Of a stretch of 64,000 nt of DNA, positions 30,272 to 39,062 are shown one piece after another; position 1 is the stretch's first letter; every line of letters begins with the position of its first letter. Origin of the DNA: Bifidobacterium thermophilum DSM 20210 (GTDB taxonomy: Bacteria > Actinomycetota > Actinomycetes > Actinomycetales > Bifidobacteriaceae); the NCBI GenBank assembly GCA_000771265.1, contig JDUB01000001.1, positions 1 to 64,000 of the forward strand, read 5' to 3'. A program made the translations under genes and the position numbers. Below the pieces are notes generated by a model. The model was not told the origin of the DNA, did not search any database, and worked only from the letters and a program-made list of their open reading frames with translations.

Positions 30272-30919
30272 ATGCCAAAACCGAAGAAAGGCCCACGTCT
30301 GGCGTCGAGCCCGGCACATGAGCGCCTGATGCTCGCGAACATGGCGACCAGCCTGTTCCGTAACGGCAGCATCAAGACCACCCTGCCGAAGGCAAAGCGT
30401 CTGCGTCCGCTGGCCGAGCGCCTGATCACCTTCGCCAAGCGTGGTGATCTGCACTCCCGCCGTCGCGTGATGCGCGTCATTCGTGACAAGTCCATCGTCC
30501 ACAAGCTCTTCACTGAGATCGCCGAGCAGATGGAACAGCGCGAGGGTGGCTACACCCGCATCGTCAAGATTGCTCCGCGTCGTGGTGATTCCGCTCCGCA
30601 GGCCATCATCGAGCTCGTCACCGAGCCGGTTGCCAAGAAGGCCGTCGTGAAGGAAGCTGAAGCCGCTGCCAAGACCGCCGCGAAGGAAGACAGCGAGGCT
30701 GTTGCTGCCGCCGCCGATGCCGCGATCGCTGATGGCGCTGCTGATGATGCCGTTGAGCAGGCTGTGGCCGCCAACGAGTCCGGCAACGATGTCGCCGCTG
30801 CTGACGCCGCCGCTGTTGACCTCGACAAGACCGCGGATGCTGCGGATGCCGAGGCTGCTGAGCAGGCTGAGGAAGCTGACGTGGCTGATGACGCCGAGAA
30901 GGCTGCCGACGAGAAGTGA
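30272..30919 (+). CDS. rplQ: 50S ribosomal protein L17 with long C-terminal tail
   Basis: L17 (bL17) borders the tunnel exit. The first 117 residues are the normal protein ([56 protein letters not shown]). About 98 more residues follow, composed almost only of Ala, Asp, Glu, Val and a few Lys, probably disordered. Extended L17 proteins occur in other actinobacteria, but this tail almost doubles the length. A terminator follows 40 bases after the stop. Confidence 0.95.
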   Translation: MPKPKKGPRLASSPAHERLMLANMATSLFRNGSIKTTLPKAKRLRPLAERLITFAKRGDLHSRRRVMRVIRDKSIVHKLFTEIAEQMEQREGGYTRIVKIAPRRGDSAPQAIIELVTEPVAKKAVVKEAEAAAKTAAKEDSEAVAAAADAAIADGAADDAVEQAVAANESGNDVAAADAAAVDLDKTADAADAEAAEQAEEADVADDAEKAADEK

Positions 30920-30959
30920 GTGAACCGTCACCTTCCGTGACTGTTGCACAACACTAATG

Positions 30960-30996
30960 ACGGGGGTCGGATCCATACGGGTCCGGCCCCCGTTGT
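30960..30996 (+). terminator. Intrinsic terminator ending the ribosomal block
   Basis: GGGGGTCGGATCC and GGGTCCGGCCCCC form a GC-rich hairpin with an ATAC loop, followed by GTTGTCG. Confidence 0.75.
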
Positions 30997-31113
30997 CGTA
31001 TATGATCGCATACCGGAGGCATTGTCAAGAGACGTATCCCGCACGTGTCTGATTACTGTCTCATGCCCCTTGATTAGCGCACACATTTATGCCAAGGTCG
31101 TATACTTGAGCCG

Positions 31114-32013
31114 ATGAGATTGAGAATTGACCTTTCCTACGATGGCGGCGGATACCATGGCTGGGCGCGACAGCCAGAGCTACGCACAGTACAAGGCGAA
31201 CTGGAACACGCGTTGGCGACCATCCTTCGACTTGCTGACGAGCGGGAGGTTCGTGTCACTGTCGCCGGCCGAACCGATACCGGCGTGCATGCGTTGGGGC
31301 AGGTGTGCCACGTCGATATATCGCCCGAGGTTCTTGACTCATGCATCGGCCATATGCAGGCGAATGGTGTCGAGGCGTTGGAGCGTCGCCTCAAGCATGT
31401 GCTGCCCGATGATATCGTTATCCGCTCCATCAGCCGCGCGCCTGACGGTTTTGACGCGCGATTCTCCGCGCTGGAGCGAACTTACGTCTATCGGATTTGT
31501 GATGAAGGTCGGCCGGTGGACCCTAGGATGCGTGGATTTGTGACGGCAATCCCGGATCGTCTTGATTTAGGCCTAATGAACGAGGCAGCCCGGATGACCA
31601 TAGGCCTGCACGATTTCGGCTCGTTCGCGACACCCAATCCTGGGGGTACGACCATCAGGGAGGTCAAGCGCGCCCACTGGGACAGAATCCCGGATGCGCC
31701 GCTGGTGTCGGGGGATTCCGATCCGGCAGGGTATCGGGTGTCTGTTCTCGAGTCAGGGCTGGTCTGTTTCACGATCGTAGCCGATGCCTTCGCCCACAAT
31801 ATGGTGCGTTCGTTGGTTAATGCTTGCGTGCAAGTAGGCAGAGGTAGGAAAAGCTTGGACTGGTTCGCGCACAAAATGGCCGAGCCGGTTCGTGAGGGTT
31901 CAACCGGGCCTATCGATGCGCGCGGATTGACGTTGGAGCACGTGTCCTACCCTCCGGATGATGAACTGGCTGCGCGTGCCGAGGCAATCAGGGCGAAGCG
32001 CACCTTGGAATAG
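31114..32013 (+). CDS. truA: tRNA pseudouridine synthase A
   Basis: TruA, 299 residues, modifies U38-40 in the anticodon arm of many tRNAs. It opens RIDLSYDGGGYHGWARQPELRTVQGELE; the catalytic Asp is residue 55 in AGRTDTGVHALGQ. The AFAHNMVRSLVNACVQVGRG region is near residue 230. A TATACT hexamer (31101-31106) ends seven bases before the ATG and there is no Shine-Dalgarno, so the message is probably leaderless and separate from rplQ despite the usual neighbourhood. Confidence 0.95.
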   Translation: MRLRIDLSYDGGGYHGWARQPELRTVQGELEHALATILRLADEREVRVTVAGRTDTGVHALGQVCHVDISPEVLDSCIGHMQANGVEALERRLKHVLPDDIVIRSISRAPDGFDARFSALERTYVYRICDEGRPVDPRMRGFVTAIPDRLDLGLMNEAARMTIGLHDFGSFATPNPGGTTIREVKRAHWDRIPDAPLVSGDSDPAGYRVSVLESGLVCFTIVADAFAHNMVRSLVNACVQVGRGRKSLDWFAHKMAEPVREGSTGPIDARGLTLEHVSYPPDDELAARAEAIRAKRTLE

Positions 32014-32126
32014 CTGTTCGGTTGCACGTTAGTCGCACATGCTTAAGTCGGCATGTGAGAACAGCTTGGCGGGGGTATATTCTCGCATCATCGCGACACG
32101 CGGGACGGATGTGCGTGAAATTGTCC

Positions 32127-32132
32127 TATAAT
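32127..32132 (+). promoter_or_regulatory. -10 element upstream of tRNA-Ser
   Basis: A perfect TATAAT lies 46 bases before the tRNA. No clear -35 is visible at the right distance. Confidence 0.45.
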
Positions 32133-32178
32133 AATCAGGTTGCATGTTTTCTGCGGTCATCGCAGTGACGAGCGACTT

Positions 32179-32264
32179 GGATGAGTGTCCGAGCGGTCGA
32201 AGGAGCACGCCTCGAAAGCGTGTGAGGGCGAAACCCTCCGCGAGTTCGAATCTCGCCTCATCCG
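32179..32264 (+). tRNA. tRNA-Ser(CGA)
   Basis: The 86-base cloverleaf has a GGATGAG/CTCATCC acceptor stem, a CACGC/GCGTG anticodon stem with loop CTCGAAA (anticodon CGA, reading UCG), and the long variable arm of class-II tRNAs (GAGGG...CCCTC). The T arm contains GTTCGAATC. The discriminator is G, correct for serine. CCA is not encoded. Confidence 0.96.
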
Positions 32265-32268
32265 CAGT

Positions 32269-32297
32269 ACCCCGTGGGTTCCACCCGCGGGGTTTCT
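32269..32297 (+). terminator. Terminator after tRNA-Ser
   Basis: CCCCGTGGGT and ACCCGCGGGG form the hairpin, followed by TTTCTTGTT. Confidence 0.85.
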
Positions 32298-32510
32298 TGT
32301 TATTAAGCCGAAAACCGCATGGTTCCAACGGTTTCATGGCGTGTCTCGCCACCAGGCAGGGTTGCGTCGAGGAGCATACGGATACATGTTACGGCGCATA
32401 TTGGGGGACGCATTAGGGGCATGGTGGGCGCGTGCCGCAACGCCGTTGAGGATGATAGGCAATAACTTTGATTCCTATATGCCGCAGCGAGATGTATGAG
32501 AGACTGGAAC

Positions 32511-32700
32511 ATTGTTAGGTCTGCGTGCGCATCCTGTATGCCGCGGCATGCGAAGCTGAACAATATCGTCGGAAAGCAGCAGCTCCGGGCTGTGCCCTGC
32601 GGTCTGCGCATTCCCGGACATACGCAACTCGCCATATTGCTCACGGATGGGGCATGGCGTCTCCCGTCTGCCATGCGGCGTATGCCGGGGCATACGTAAA
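32511..32700. repeat. Three-unit array of GTATGCC palindromes, exact 72-bp period
   Basis: Palindromes start at 32536 (GTATGCC-gc-GGCATGC), 32608 (GCATTCC-cg-GACATAC) and 32680 (GTATGCC-gg-GGCATAC), exactly 72 bp apart. The sequence between them also aligns loosely (AATATCGTCGGA with CATATTGCTCACGGA), so these are diverged tandem repeats rather than unique spacers. A related two-unit copy is at 368-482. A further inverted repeat, GCATGGC/GCCATGC, lies at about 32652-32676. Confidence 0.7.
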
Positions 32701-32817
32701 CCGACATTACGGCTCCTGGGCGGGCCTGAAAGCTTTTAGACCGACGTGGGCGCGCTTCTCCCGCACACGGGAGTCGGGGGCCACAGTCCAGTCTGAGCGA
32801 TCTGCGGATGTGCGAAT

Positions 32818-33075
32818 CTCAATATCTCGCGTTTTCGTGTGGAATTCGAGAGATATTGAGAAGAAAGTCTGAATATCTCTCGGCGGTGGCAGTTTTGGGG
32901 AGATATTGAGCATTCAGCACGATGCTGCCATGTCGGCAAGATTATCAGAAGCTTGAAATTTCAACGATTCTAACTTATCGTGCCTTCGTCGCGTCATCGG
33001 GCGGTCCTGAAAAAGTCGCGGATTTCGCATTTTCGGAGAGATATTCAGAGATTATTCGAAAAATCTCTCTCGCGC
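32818..33075. repeat. Cluster of AATATCTC / GAGATATT hairpins
   Basis: Three inverted repeats share this motif. The first has perfect 11-bp arms CTCAATATCTC (32818-32828) and GAGATATTGAG (32850-32860). The second pairs AATATCTC (32872-32879) with GAGATATT (32900-32907). The third combines GAGAGATATTC (33036 onward) with AAATCTCTCTC about 20 bases later. No gene is visible between 32300 and 33215. Confidence 0.65.
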
Positions 33076-33219
33076 AGGATTTTCGGCGTGATTTTCGGAC
33101 TTTCTGATACACAGGCATACAGAGAAGAGAAGACCGATGGGCCGGACCTATTTATCTGACCGCCCACAGTTCGTCGAGTCGTGGGTGTCACGGGATCGCG
33201 GACTATGCCAGGTGCGGCG

Positions 33220-34122
33220 TCATTGCTTGCTGCTGCTTGCGAAAACCGCAAAATCGGCGCTCGGGTAGCCTTGCTCGAACGCCTCGTAGCAATGCCCTGT
33301 AATCAGACGCACCAACACGAGCATCTGATTGGTGCGGGTGCTGGCTGCTGTAGCCCCGGTGTTCGAGACGGTGTTGTCGGGGGATGCGAGGGCGGCCAAC
33401 TCCTCCAACGCGCAGTCGATTTCAATGATGGACACTGTGGACGCCTGCAATCCTGTTGATTGGTCGGTCGCAGTGCTCGGATTGGCGAGCAGATTGGATA
33501 TCTCGTATTCTTTCTGCCGCAAATCGCCGGTATTGCCCGCGATAGACATCAACTGCGACCCGGCGGCATGATGGTTGTCGCTTGCGGTGAGGGTCGCGCC
33601 GGCCACCCCCTTGGCGGCGAGCACTTGCAATGCGGAGCCTGCACGGTCTTCGGCAAGCGCGAGTTTGCGAAGAATTGCTTTGCTTAACGGCAGTGCTGTC
33701 AGCCCATCGAGACGCTGTCTGCGCAGGGCGTTGCCGTCGTGGGCGCTCGCCGTGTAGGTCTGTGAGATGCTTTGCGCGAGATTGTTGGCCAGCCATTGGG
33801 CTTGCGCGCTGCGGATGACCCCTTCTGAAATGCGTTGCGGACATGCTGCCGCGACGGTCTGCCAGTCTTGCGCCGACTGCGATGACGCCAAGTATCTGAC
33901 GATGATTGGCCCGTGCTGTGCGCGGGAGTCGTTGTCGGTGGCGGAGCGGTAGGAGCGCTCGCAGTCGGTTTCCTGATATTCCGATTCGGCTCGTCCTGCG
34001 ATTCTGGGGGATGAGCATGCAGTCGTGGCAGTCATCACCGCGATTGTGGCAACGCATATGGCGGCGTATCTGAAGATAGTGCGCGCACGGCGAAGGAGGG
34101 GGCTGCGTGTCTGCATAATCAT
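33220..34122 (-). CDS. Predicted lipoprotein of unknown function
   Basis: The product is 300 residues. A basic N terminus (RSPLLRRARTIFR) is followed by a hydrophobic helix and a lipobox-like TTAC with the lipidated Cys at residue 36, so it should be exported and anchored to the outer face of the membrane. The mature part is helical, rich in Ala, Ser and Gln, with several Cys residues (54, 93, 237, 273) that could form disulfides. No family is recognised. It is divergent from nusA across 72 bases. The start could also be ATG 34116, two codons in. No good ribosome binding site is seen, so the start is tentative. Confidence 0.65.
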   Translation of the reverse strand: MIMQTRSPLLRRARTIFRYAAICVATIAVMTATTACSSPRIAGRAESEYQETDCERSYRSATDNDSRAQHGPIIVRYLASSQSAQDWQTVAAACPQRISEGVIRSAQAQWLANNLAQSISQTYTASAHDGNALRRQRLDGLTALPLSKAILRKLALAEDRAGSALQVLAAKGVAGATLTASDNHHAAGSQLMSIAGNTGDLRQKEYEISNLLANPSTATDQSTGLQASTVSIIEIDCALEELAALASPDNTVSNTGATAASTRTNQMLVLVRLITGHCYEAFEQGYPSADFAVFASSSKQ

Positions 34123-34194
34123 CTAAAGTAGTACGTAACTGTGACTAATTGGGCAAAGCGCTCGGTAATAACTTCACATAGGAGGTCTTGCAGG

Positions 34195-35259
34195 ATGGAA
34201 CTGGACCTGGCAGGTATTCACCAGCTGGCAGCTGGTCAGGGAATTGACGCCGAGACGCTGGATGATGCACTTTCTGAGGCATTGCGACTGGCTTATCTCA
34301 AAACACCGCACGCGGCGAAGCATGCCCGCGTCGAGCTTGACGAGCGTGCAGGCACGTTCACGATCTGGGCTCAGGACGAGATTCCGGTCGAGCCGACCGA
34401 GGATGACCCTCATCCGGCGCCGAAGTTGGGGGAGGAGTATGACGACACCCCGCATGATTTCGGTCGTCTCGCCGCCGCGACGGCGCGTCAGGTCATCAGC
34501 CAGCTGTTCCGCAAGGCTGAGGATGACCGTGTGCTTGGCGCCTTCGCAGGGCAGAAGGGCAAGCTGATCACCGGTATCGTCCAGCAGGATGCTAAGGATC
34601 CGAGCAATGTACATATCGCCGTTGGCGATGTCGAGGCGTTGCTTCCCCGTCGCGAGCAGGTGCCAGGCGAGCGGTACCGTCACGGCGAACGTCTGCGCGT
34701 GTACGTGGTCAATGTCTCCCGCGGCCTGCGCGGACCGGAGATTGTCGTGTCCCGTTCCCACCCTGAACTCGTCCGTCGTCTGTTTGAGCGTGAGGTGCCT
34801 GAGCTGGTTTCCGGTGCTGTGTCTATCATGGCGATTGCACGTGAAGCGGGCGCCCGCACCAAGATCGCGGTCAAGGCGAACACCGACGGCGTTAATCCGA
34901 AGGGCGCGCTGATCGGCCCTGCGGGTTCCAGAGTGCGTGCCGTCATGGAGAATCTCGGCCATGAGAAGATCGATATCGTCGATTGGTCTGCAGATCCGGC
35001 GAAGTTTGTGGCGTCGGCGCTGTCACCTGCGGTTGCGACGGATGTGCAGGTCATCAGTGAGAAGAACAAGACCGCCATCGCGTTCATCCATGACGACCAG
35101 CTGTCGCTCGCCATTGGCAAGGAAGGGCAGAACGCCCGTCTCGCCGCGAAGCTGACCGGTTGGAAGATTGGCATCGAGTCCGCCGAGCAGCATAAGGCGA
35201 AGCTCGCCGCCGAACGGGCAGCCGAGGACGGCACGTCGCAATCGGCTGAAAACAAGTAG
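34195..35259 (+). CDS. nusA: Transcription termination/antitermination protein NusA
   Basis: NusA, 354 residues, binds RNA polymerase and nascent RNA and affects pausing, termination and antitermination. The N-terminal domain covers residues 1-110, the S1 domain (GKLITGIVQQDAKDPSNVHIAVGDVEALLPRREQVPGE) about 122-180, and two KH domains follow (GPAGSRVRAVMENLGHEKIDIVDW near 241; IGKEGQNARLAAKLTGWKIGIES near 310). The C-terminal acidic repeats of E. coli NusA are missing, as in other actinobacteria. The ATG at 34195 follows AGGAGG. No ylxR lies between it and infB. Confidence 0.93.
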   Translation: MELDLAGIHQLAAGQGIDAETLDDALSEALRLAYLKTPHAAKHARVELDERAGTFTIWAQDEIPVEPTEDDPHPAPKLGEEYDDTPHDFGRLAAATARQVISQLFRKAEDDRVLGAFAGQKGKLITGIVQQDAKDPSNVHIAVGDVEALLPRREQVPGERYRHGERLRVYVVNVSRGLRGPEIVVSRSHPELVRRLFEREVPELVSGAVSIMAIAREAGARTKIAVKANTDGVNPKGALIGPAGSRVRAVMENLGHEKIDIVDWSADPAKFVASALSPAVATDVQVISEKNKTAIAFIHDDQLSLAIGKEGQNARLAAKLTGWKIGIESAEQHKAKLAAERAAEDGTSQSAENK

Positions 35260-35270
35260 ACACGGCTCGC

Positions 35271-35307
35271 GCCGCAATCCACAGTCTCCGGTATGCTGGA
35301 TTGCGGC
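35271..35307 (+). other. Stable hairpin between nusA and infB
   Basis: GCCGCAATCCA and TGGATTGCGGC are perfect 11-bp arms with a 15-base loop. No T-run follows. A second stem (GTGACTGCGC/GCGCAGTCAC, about 35410-35433) sits just before the infB ribosome binding site. These may attenuate or stabilise the message. Confidence 0.5.
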
Positions 35308-35452
35308 AATCCGGGCCCGGCAGTCCATACTTCCGGGCCGTGACACGGAGACGAGGTAACAGATCATGGTCGCACGATGAGACAAGGTAAGCTCGCCATC
35401 ATCGAAGTGTGACTGCGCATATGCGCGCAGTCACGGAATAGGAGAAAACTGA

Positions 35453-38251
35453 GTGGCAAAACAGCGCGTATATGAACTGGCCAAGGAGCTTGGCGTTGAC
35501 AGCAAAACCGTCCTTGAGAAGCTCAAGGACATGGGGGAGTTCGTCAAGTCCGCGTCTTCTACCGTGGAGGCGCCGGTCGTTCGTCGTCTGAAGGCATCCT
35601 TCCCGAAGCAGGATGCATCCAATAAGCCAAACGATAAGAAGCAAGGTGCAAAGGCTGCACCGCGTCCGCAACACTCCGAGCATCATCAGGAGCAGCCGCA
35701 GGCTTCAAGTGAAAGCAATGCCGCGAAACCGGGGCCGGCGCATCTGCATGTGCCGAAGCCGGGTGCACCGCATCCGGGGCCGCATGCCGGCCAGCGTTCC
35801 CAGCAGGGTGGCCGTCCCGACCGTCCCCAGCGTCGTGACGACCGTCGCGACAACCGCGAGGGACGCAATTCCCGTAACGGTGAGCAAGGCCGTCCGGGTC
35901 ACAATCCGCGTCGTAATGGTCCTCGCCCAGGGGCCAGCGGTCCACACGCGTCGCGCGGAGCCCAAGGCGCCGCGTCGCAACAGCGTTCCGGAGCCCCGCA
36001 TACCGCGACTCCTGGTCCGCGTCCGGGCAACAATCCGTTCAGCCGCAAGCAGGGCATGCACGTGCCCACTCCGGGTGACATCCCGCGTCCGCACCCCATG
36101 GCGCGCCCGACCGTCGAAGGTGGTCGTGGCGGCCGTGGTCGTGGCGGCCGCAATGGTTTCAGCAACGGCCGCGGTGCTCGTCCGGGGCAGTGGGGCCAGC
36201 ATCGTCCTGGCCAAGGTGCCGGCGCAAACCGCGGTGGAAGCGGCAATCATTTCGGCGGCGGCTTCCAGAACGGCGGCGGCAATGCTGGTCCATCCCGTGG
36301 CGGCGGCCGTGGTCGTGGCGGTGCCGCAGGTGCATTCGGTCGTCAGGGCGGCAAGTCCTCGAAGGCACGCAAGAACCGTCTCGCGAAGCGTCATGAATAT
36401 CAGGAGATGAAGGCCCCGGTCATCGCCGGTGTGCGCATCCCCGCAGGCAACGGCCAGACTGTGCGTCTGCGTCAGGGCGCGTCCCTTGCGGATCTTGCTG
36501 AGAAAATCAATGTCAATCCGGCGGCGCTTGTCACCGTCCTGTTCCATCTCGGTGAGATGGCCACGGCGACCCAGTCCCTCGACGAGGCGACCTTCCAGAT
36601 TCTTGGTGAGGAAATCGGCTGGAACATCAAGATTGTCTCCGCTGAAGAGGAAGACAAGGAGCTGCTGCAGCAGTTCGACATCGACCTTGATGAGGAAGAG
36701 CTGCAGGACGACGAGAACCTCAAGCCGCGTCCGCCTGTGGTCACGGTCATGGGCCATGTCGATCACGGTAAGACCCGCTTGCTGGATACCATCCGCAAGA
36801 CCAACGTGGTCGCTCGTGAGGCTGGCGGCATCACCCAGCGCATCGGCGCATACCAGGTGACGGTCAAGCTTGACGGCGAATCGCGCAAGATTACCTTCCT
36901 CGATACCCCTGGCCACGAAGCCTTCACTGCTATGCGTGCCCGTGGCGCCGAACTCACCGATATCGCGATCCTCGTGGTCGCCGCGGATGATGGCGTCATG
37001 CCCCAGACCGTTGAGGCGATCAACCACGCGCAGGCTGCGAATGTTCCGATTGTGGTCGCGGTTAACAAGATTGATAAGCCGGGCGCCAACCCGGAGCGTG
37101 TGCGCGGACAGCTCACCGAATTCGGCCTTGTGCCGGAGGAGTACGGCGGCAACACCATGTTCGTCGACATCTCCGCCAAGCAGGGCACGAATGTCGACAA
37201 GCTGCTCGAAGCGGTGCTGCTCACCGCCGACGCGGAGCTTGATCTGCGGGCCAACCCCGATATGGACGCCCGAGGTGCCACCGTTGAAGCCCGACTCGAC
37301 AAGGGTCGCGGCGCTGTGGCGACTGTGCTCGTGCAGTCCGGCACCCTCCATGTGGGTGACGCTATCGTGGCCGGTACCTCGTATGGCCGCGTGCGTGCCA
37401 TGCTCGACGAGAACGGCAATCATATGAAGGCCGCCGGCCCGTCCACGCCTGTCCAGGTGCTTGGCCTGACTTCTGTGCCGACCGCAGGTGACCTGTTCCT
37501 GGTCGCCCCTGACGACCGTGCGGCACGCCAGATCGCTGAGAAGCGTCAGGCCACCGAACGCGCGGCCCAGCTGGCCAAGCGCCGCAAGGTGGTTTCGCTC
37601 GAAAGCCTCAAGGAGCAGTTCGCCAAGTCCGAAGTGGATATGCTCAATATCGTTATCAAGGGCGATTCCTCCGGCTCTGTCGAGGCCCTCGAGGATTCGC
37701 TCATGAAGATCGATGTGTCCGAGGAAGTCGGCATCCAGGTCATCCACCGCGGTGTCGGTGCCATCACGCAGAACGATGTCAACCTGGCGAGCGTCGACAA
37801 GGCCGTTATCATCGGCTTCAACGTGCGCCCGAACCGTCAGGTCGCCGATCTGGCGGAACGTGAAGGCGTGGAGATCAAGTACTACTCGATCATCTACAAG
37901 GCCATCGAGGATGTCGAAGCCTCCTTGAAGGGCATGCTCAAGCCCGAATACGAAGAGGTCGTCACCTCGCACTCCGAGATCCGCGAAATCTTCCGTTCCT
38001 CCAAGTTCGGCAACATCGCCGGCGTCATGGTTCAGGACGGCGAGGTCAAGCGTGGTACGAAGTGCCGCATCCTGCGCAACGGGGTCGCCACGGTCAACGA
38101 CTTGGAGATTTCCTCGCTGCGTCGTTTCAAGGACGACGTCCAGTCGGTCAAGGAAGGCTACGAGGCCGGTATCAACCTCGGCACCTTCAACGACATCGAG
38201 ATCGGCGACATCATCGAGACCTTCGAGATGCGCGAAATCGAACGCAAGTAG
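35453..38251 (+). CDS. infB: Translation initiation factor IF-2
   Basis: IF-2, 932 residues, is the GTPase that recruits initiator tRNA to the 30S subunit and promotes subunit joining. An N-terminal IF2N domain ([25 protein letters not shown]) is followed by about 300 residues of low-complexity sequence rich in Pro, Arg, Gly and Asn, with RGGRGRGG runs near 225-300. The G domain starts with GHVDHGKT at 434-441, then DTPGHEAF and NKID. Domains II-IV complete the protein. The start is GTG 35453 after AGGAGAAAAC. The glycine/arginine-rich linker resembles RGG RNA-binding tracts. Confidence 0.96.
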   Translation: MAKQRVYELAKELGVDSKTVLEKLKDMGEFVKSASSTVEAPVVRRLKASFPKQDASNKPNDKKQGAKAAPRPQHSEHHQEQPQASSESNAAKPGPAHLHVPKPGAPHPGPHAGQRSQQGGRPDRPQRRDDRRDNREGRNSRNGEQGRPGHNPRRNGPRPGASGPHASRGAQGAASQQRSGAPHTATPGPRPGNNPFSRKQGMHVPTPGDIPRPHPMARPTVEGGRGGRGRGGRNGFSNGRGARPGQWGQHRPGQGAGANRGGSGNHFGGGFQNGGGNAGPSRGGGRGRGGAAGAFGRQGGKSSKARKNRLAKRHEYQEMKAPVIAGVRIPAGNGQTVRLRQGASLADLAEKINVNPAALVTVLFHLGEMATATQSLDEATFQILGEEIGWNIKIVSAEEEDKELLQQFDIDLDEEELQDDENLKPRPPVVTVMGHVDHGKTRLLDTIRKTNVVAREAGGITQRIGAYQVTVKLDGESRKITFLDTPGHEAFTAMRARGAELTDIAILVVAADDGVMPQTVEAINHAQAANVPIVVAVNKIDKPGANPERVRGQLTEFGLVPEEYGGNTMFVDISAKQGTNVDKLLEAVLLTADAELDLRANPDMDARGATVEARLDKGRGAVATVLVQSGTLHVGDAIVAGTSYGRVRAMLDENGNHMKAAGPSTPVQVLGLTSVPTAGDLFLVAPDDRAARQIAEKRQATERAAQLAKRRKVVSLESLKEQFAKSEVDMLNIVIKGDSSGSVEALEDSLMKIDVSEEVGIQVIHRGVGAITQNDVNLASVDKAVIIGFNVRPNRQVADLAEREGVEIKYYSIIYKAIEDVEASLKGMLKPEYEEVVTSHSEIREIFRSSKFGNIAGVMVQDGEVKRGTKCRILRNGVATVNDLEISSLRRFKDDVQSVKEGYEAGINLGTFNDIEIGDIIETFEMREIERK

Positions 38252-38300
38252 CCGCGACGGACGGCCCAGGCCGCCCACAACGGTTCGGAACACCAGGTAA

Positions 38301-38332
38301 CAGGCCAGTGCACTCCATGGCGCACTGGCCTG
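38301..38332 (+). terminator. Hairpin between infB and rbfA
   Basis: CAGGCCAGTGC pairs perfectly with GCACTGGCCTG across a ten-base loop. Only a short TT follows, so termination may be partial. Confidence 0.55.
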
Positions 38333-38486
38333 TTGCACAATCGAAGACATGAAGGCCGCCCGCGGGCGGTTACGCCCTCAGCCTGAAACAGGCACACGTG
38401 ACTGGGCTGTGGGAATATCAAACCAACGAACGTATCAGACCGGCCTCGAACAGACCGGCTCCTAGAACTCTTAGAAAGGAACACCA

Positions 38487-39062
38487 TTGGCAGGAACGAA
38501 TCCACGGGCGGCGCGCATCGCGGCGCTCATCCAGCGTGTGGTCGCATCCGCGTTGGAACGCCAGCTGCACGACGAACGGCTCCACAGCGTGACCATCACC
38601 GACGTGCGGGTCACCAACGATTTGCAGATCGCTACCATCTACTGGACCCAGCTCGGCCACGACGGCAAGGAGCAGGGTGAACGCAAGCGCGCCCAGCAAG
38701 CGCTCAATCAGGCGAAAGGCCGTCTGCGCACGCTGGTCGGTCGCAAGGCGGGGCTGCGACTTACCCCGGAACTCAAGTTCAAGTTCGACGAGGTGCCGGG
38801 AGAGGCGACCGAAATCGAAGATATTCTGGTCACCGCCCGTCGTCGTGACGAGGAACTCGCGAAAAGCCGCGAACACGCCCAGTACGCCGGCGGGGCCGAT
38901 CCATACAAGCATCCTGAGGAGCGGGAGAACCGCTGGGCCGAAGATGACGAGTACGATGCTTATGACGACGACAACTACGGTGAGGAATCCGACGACGCCG
39001 TCGATACCGGCGACGAACATGACGATACCGACAGCGGGCTGACAGGCGGGCAGGATGCCTGA
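38487..39062 (+). CDS. rbfA: Ribosome-binding factor A
   Basis: RbfA, 191 residues, assists late 30S maturation near helix 1 of 16S rRNA. The core occupies the first 120 residues (RAARIAALIQRVVASALERQLHDERLHSVTITDVRVTNDLQIATIYWT, ending LTPELKFKFDEVPGEATEIEDIL). A 60-residue acidic tail rich in Asp, Glu and Tyr follows, longer than in most homologues. The start is TTG 38487 behind AGAAAGGAACACC. The gene overlaps truB by eight bases. Confidence 0.93.
   Translation: MAGTNPRAARIAALIQRVVASALERQLHDERLHSVTITDVRVTNDLQIATIYWTQLGHDGKEQGERKRAQQALNQAKGRLRTLVGRKAGLRLTPELKFKFDEVPGEATEIEDILVTARRRDEELAKSREHAQYAGGADPYKHPEERENRWAEDDEYDAYDDDNYGEESDDAVDTGDEHDDTDSGLTGGQDA

Noticed and set aside
32511-32700. 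CRISPR array reading of the 72-bp palindromic repeats
   Set aside because: Cores differ between units, the intervening segments align with one another instead of being unique, there are too few units, and no cas gene is nearby.
35705-38350. 881-codon minus-strand frame opposite infB
   Set aside because: It is an antisense shadow of IF-2, including a mirrored low-complexity region.
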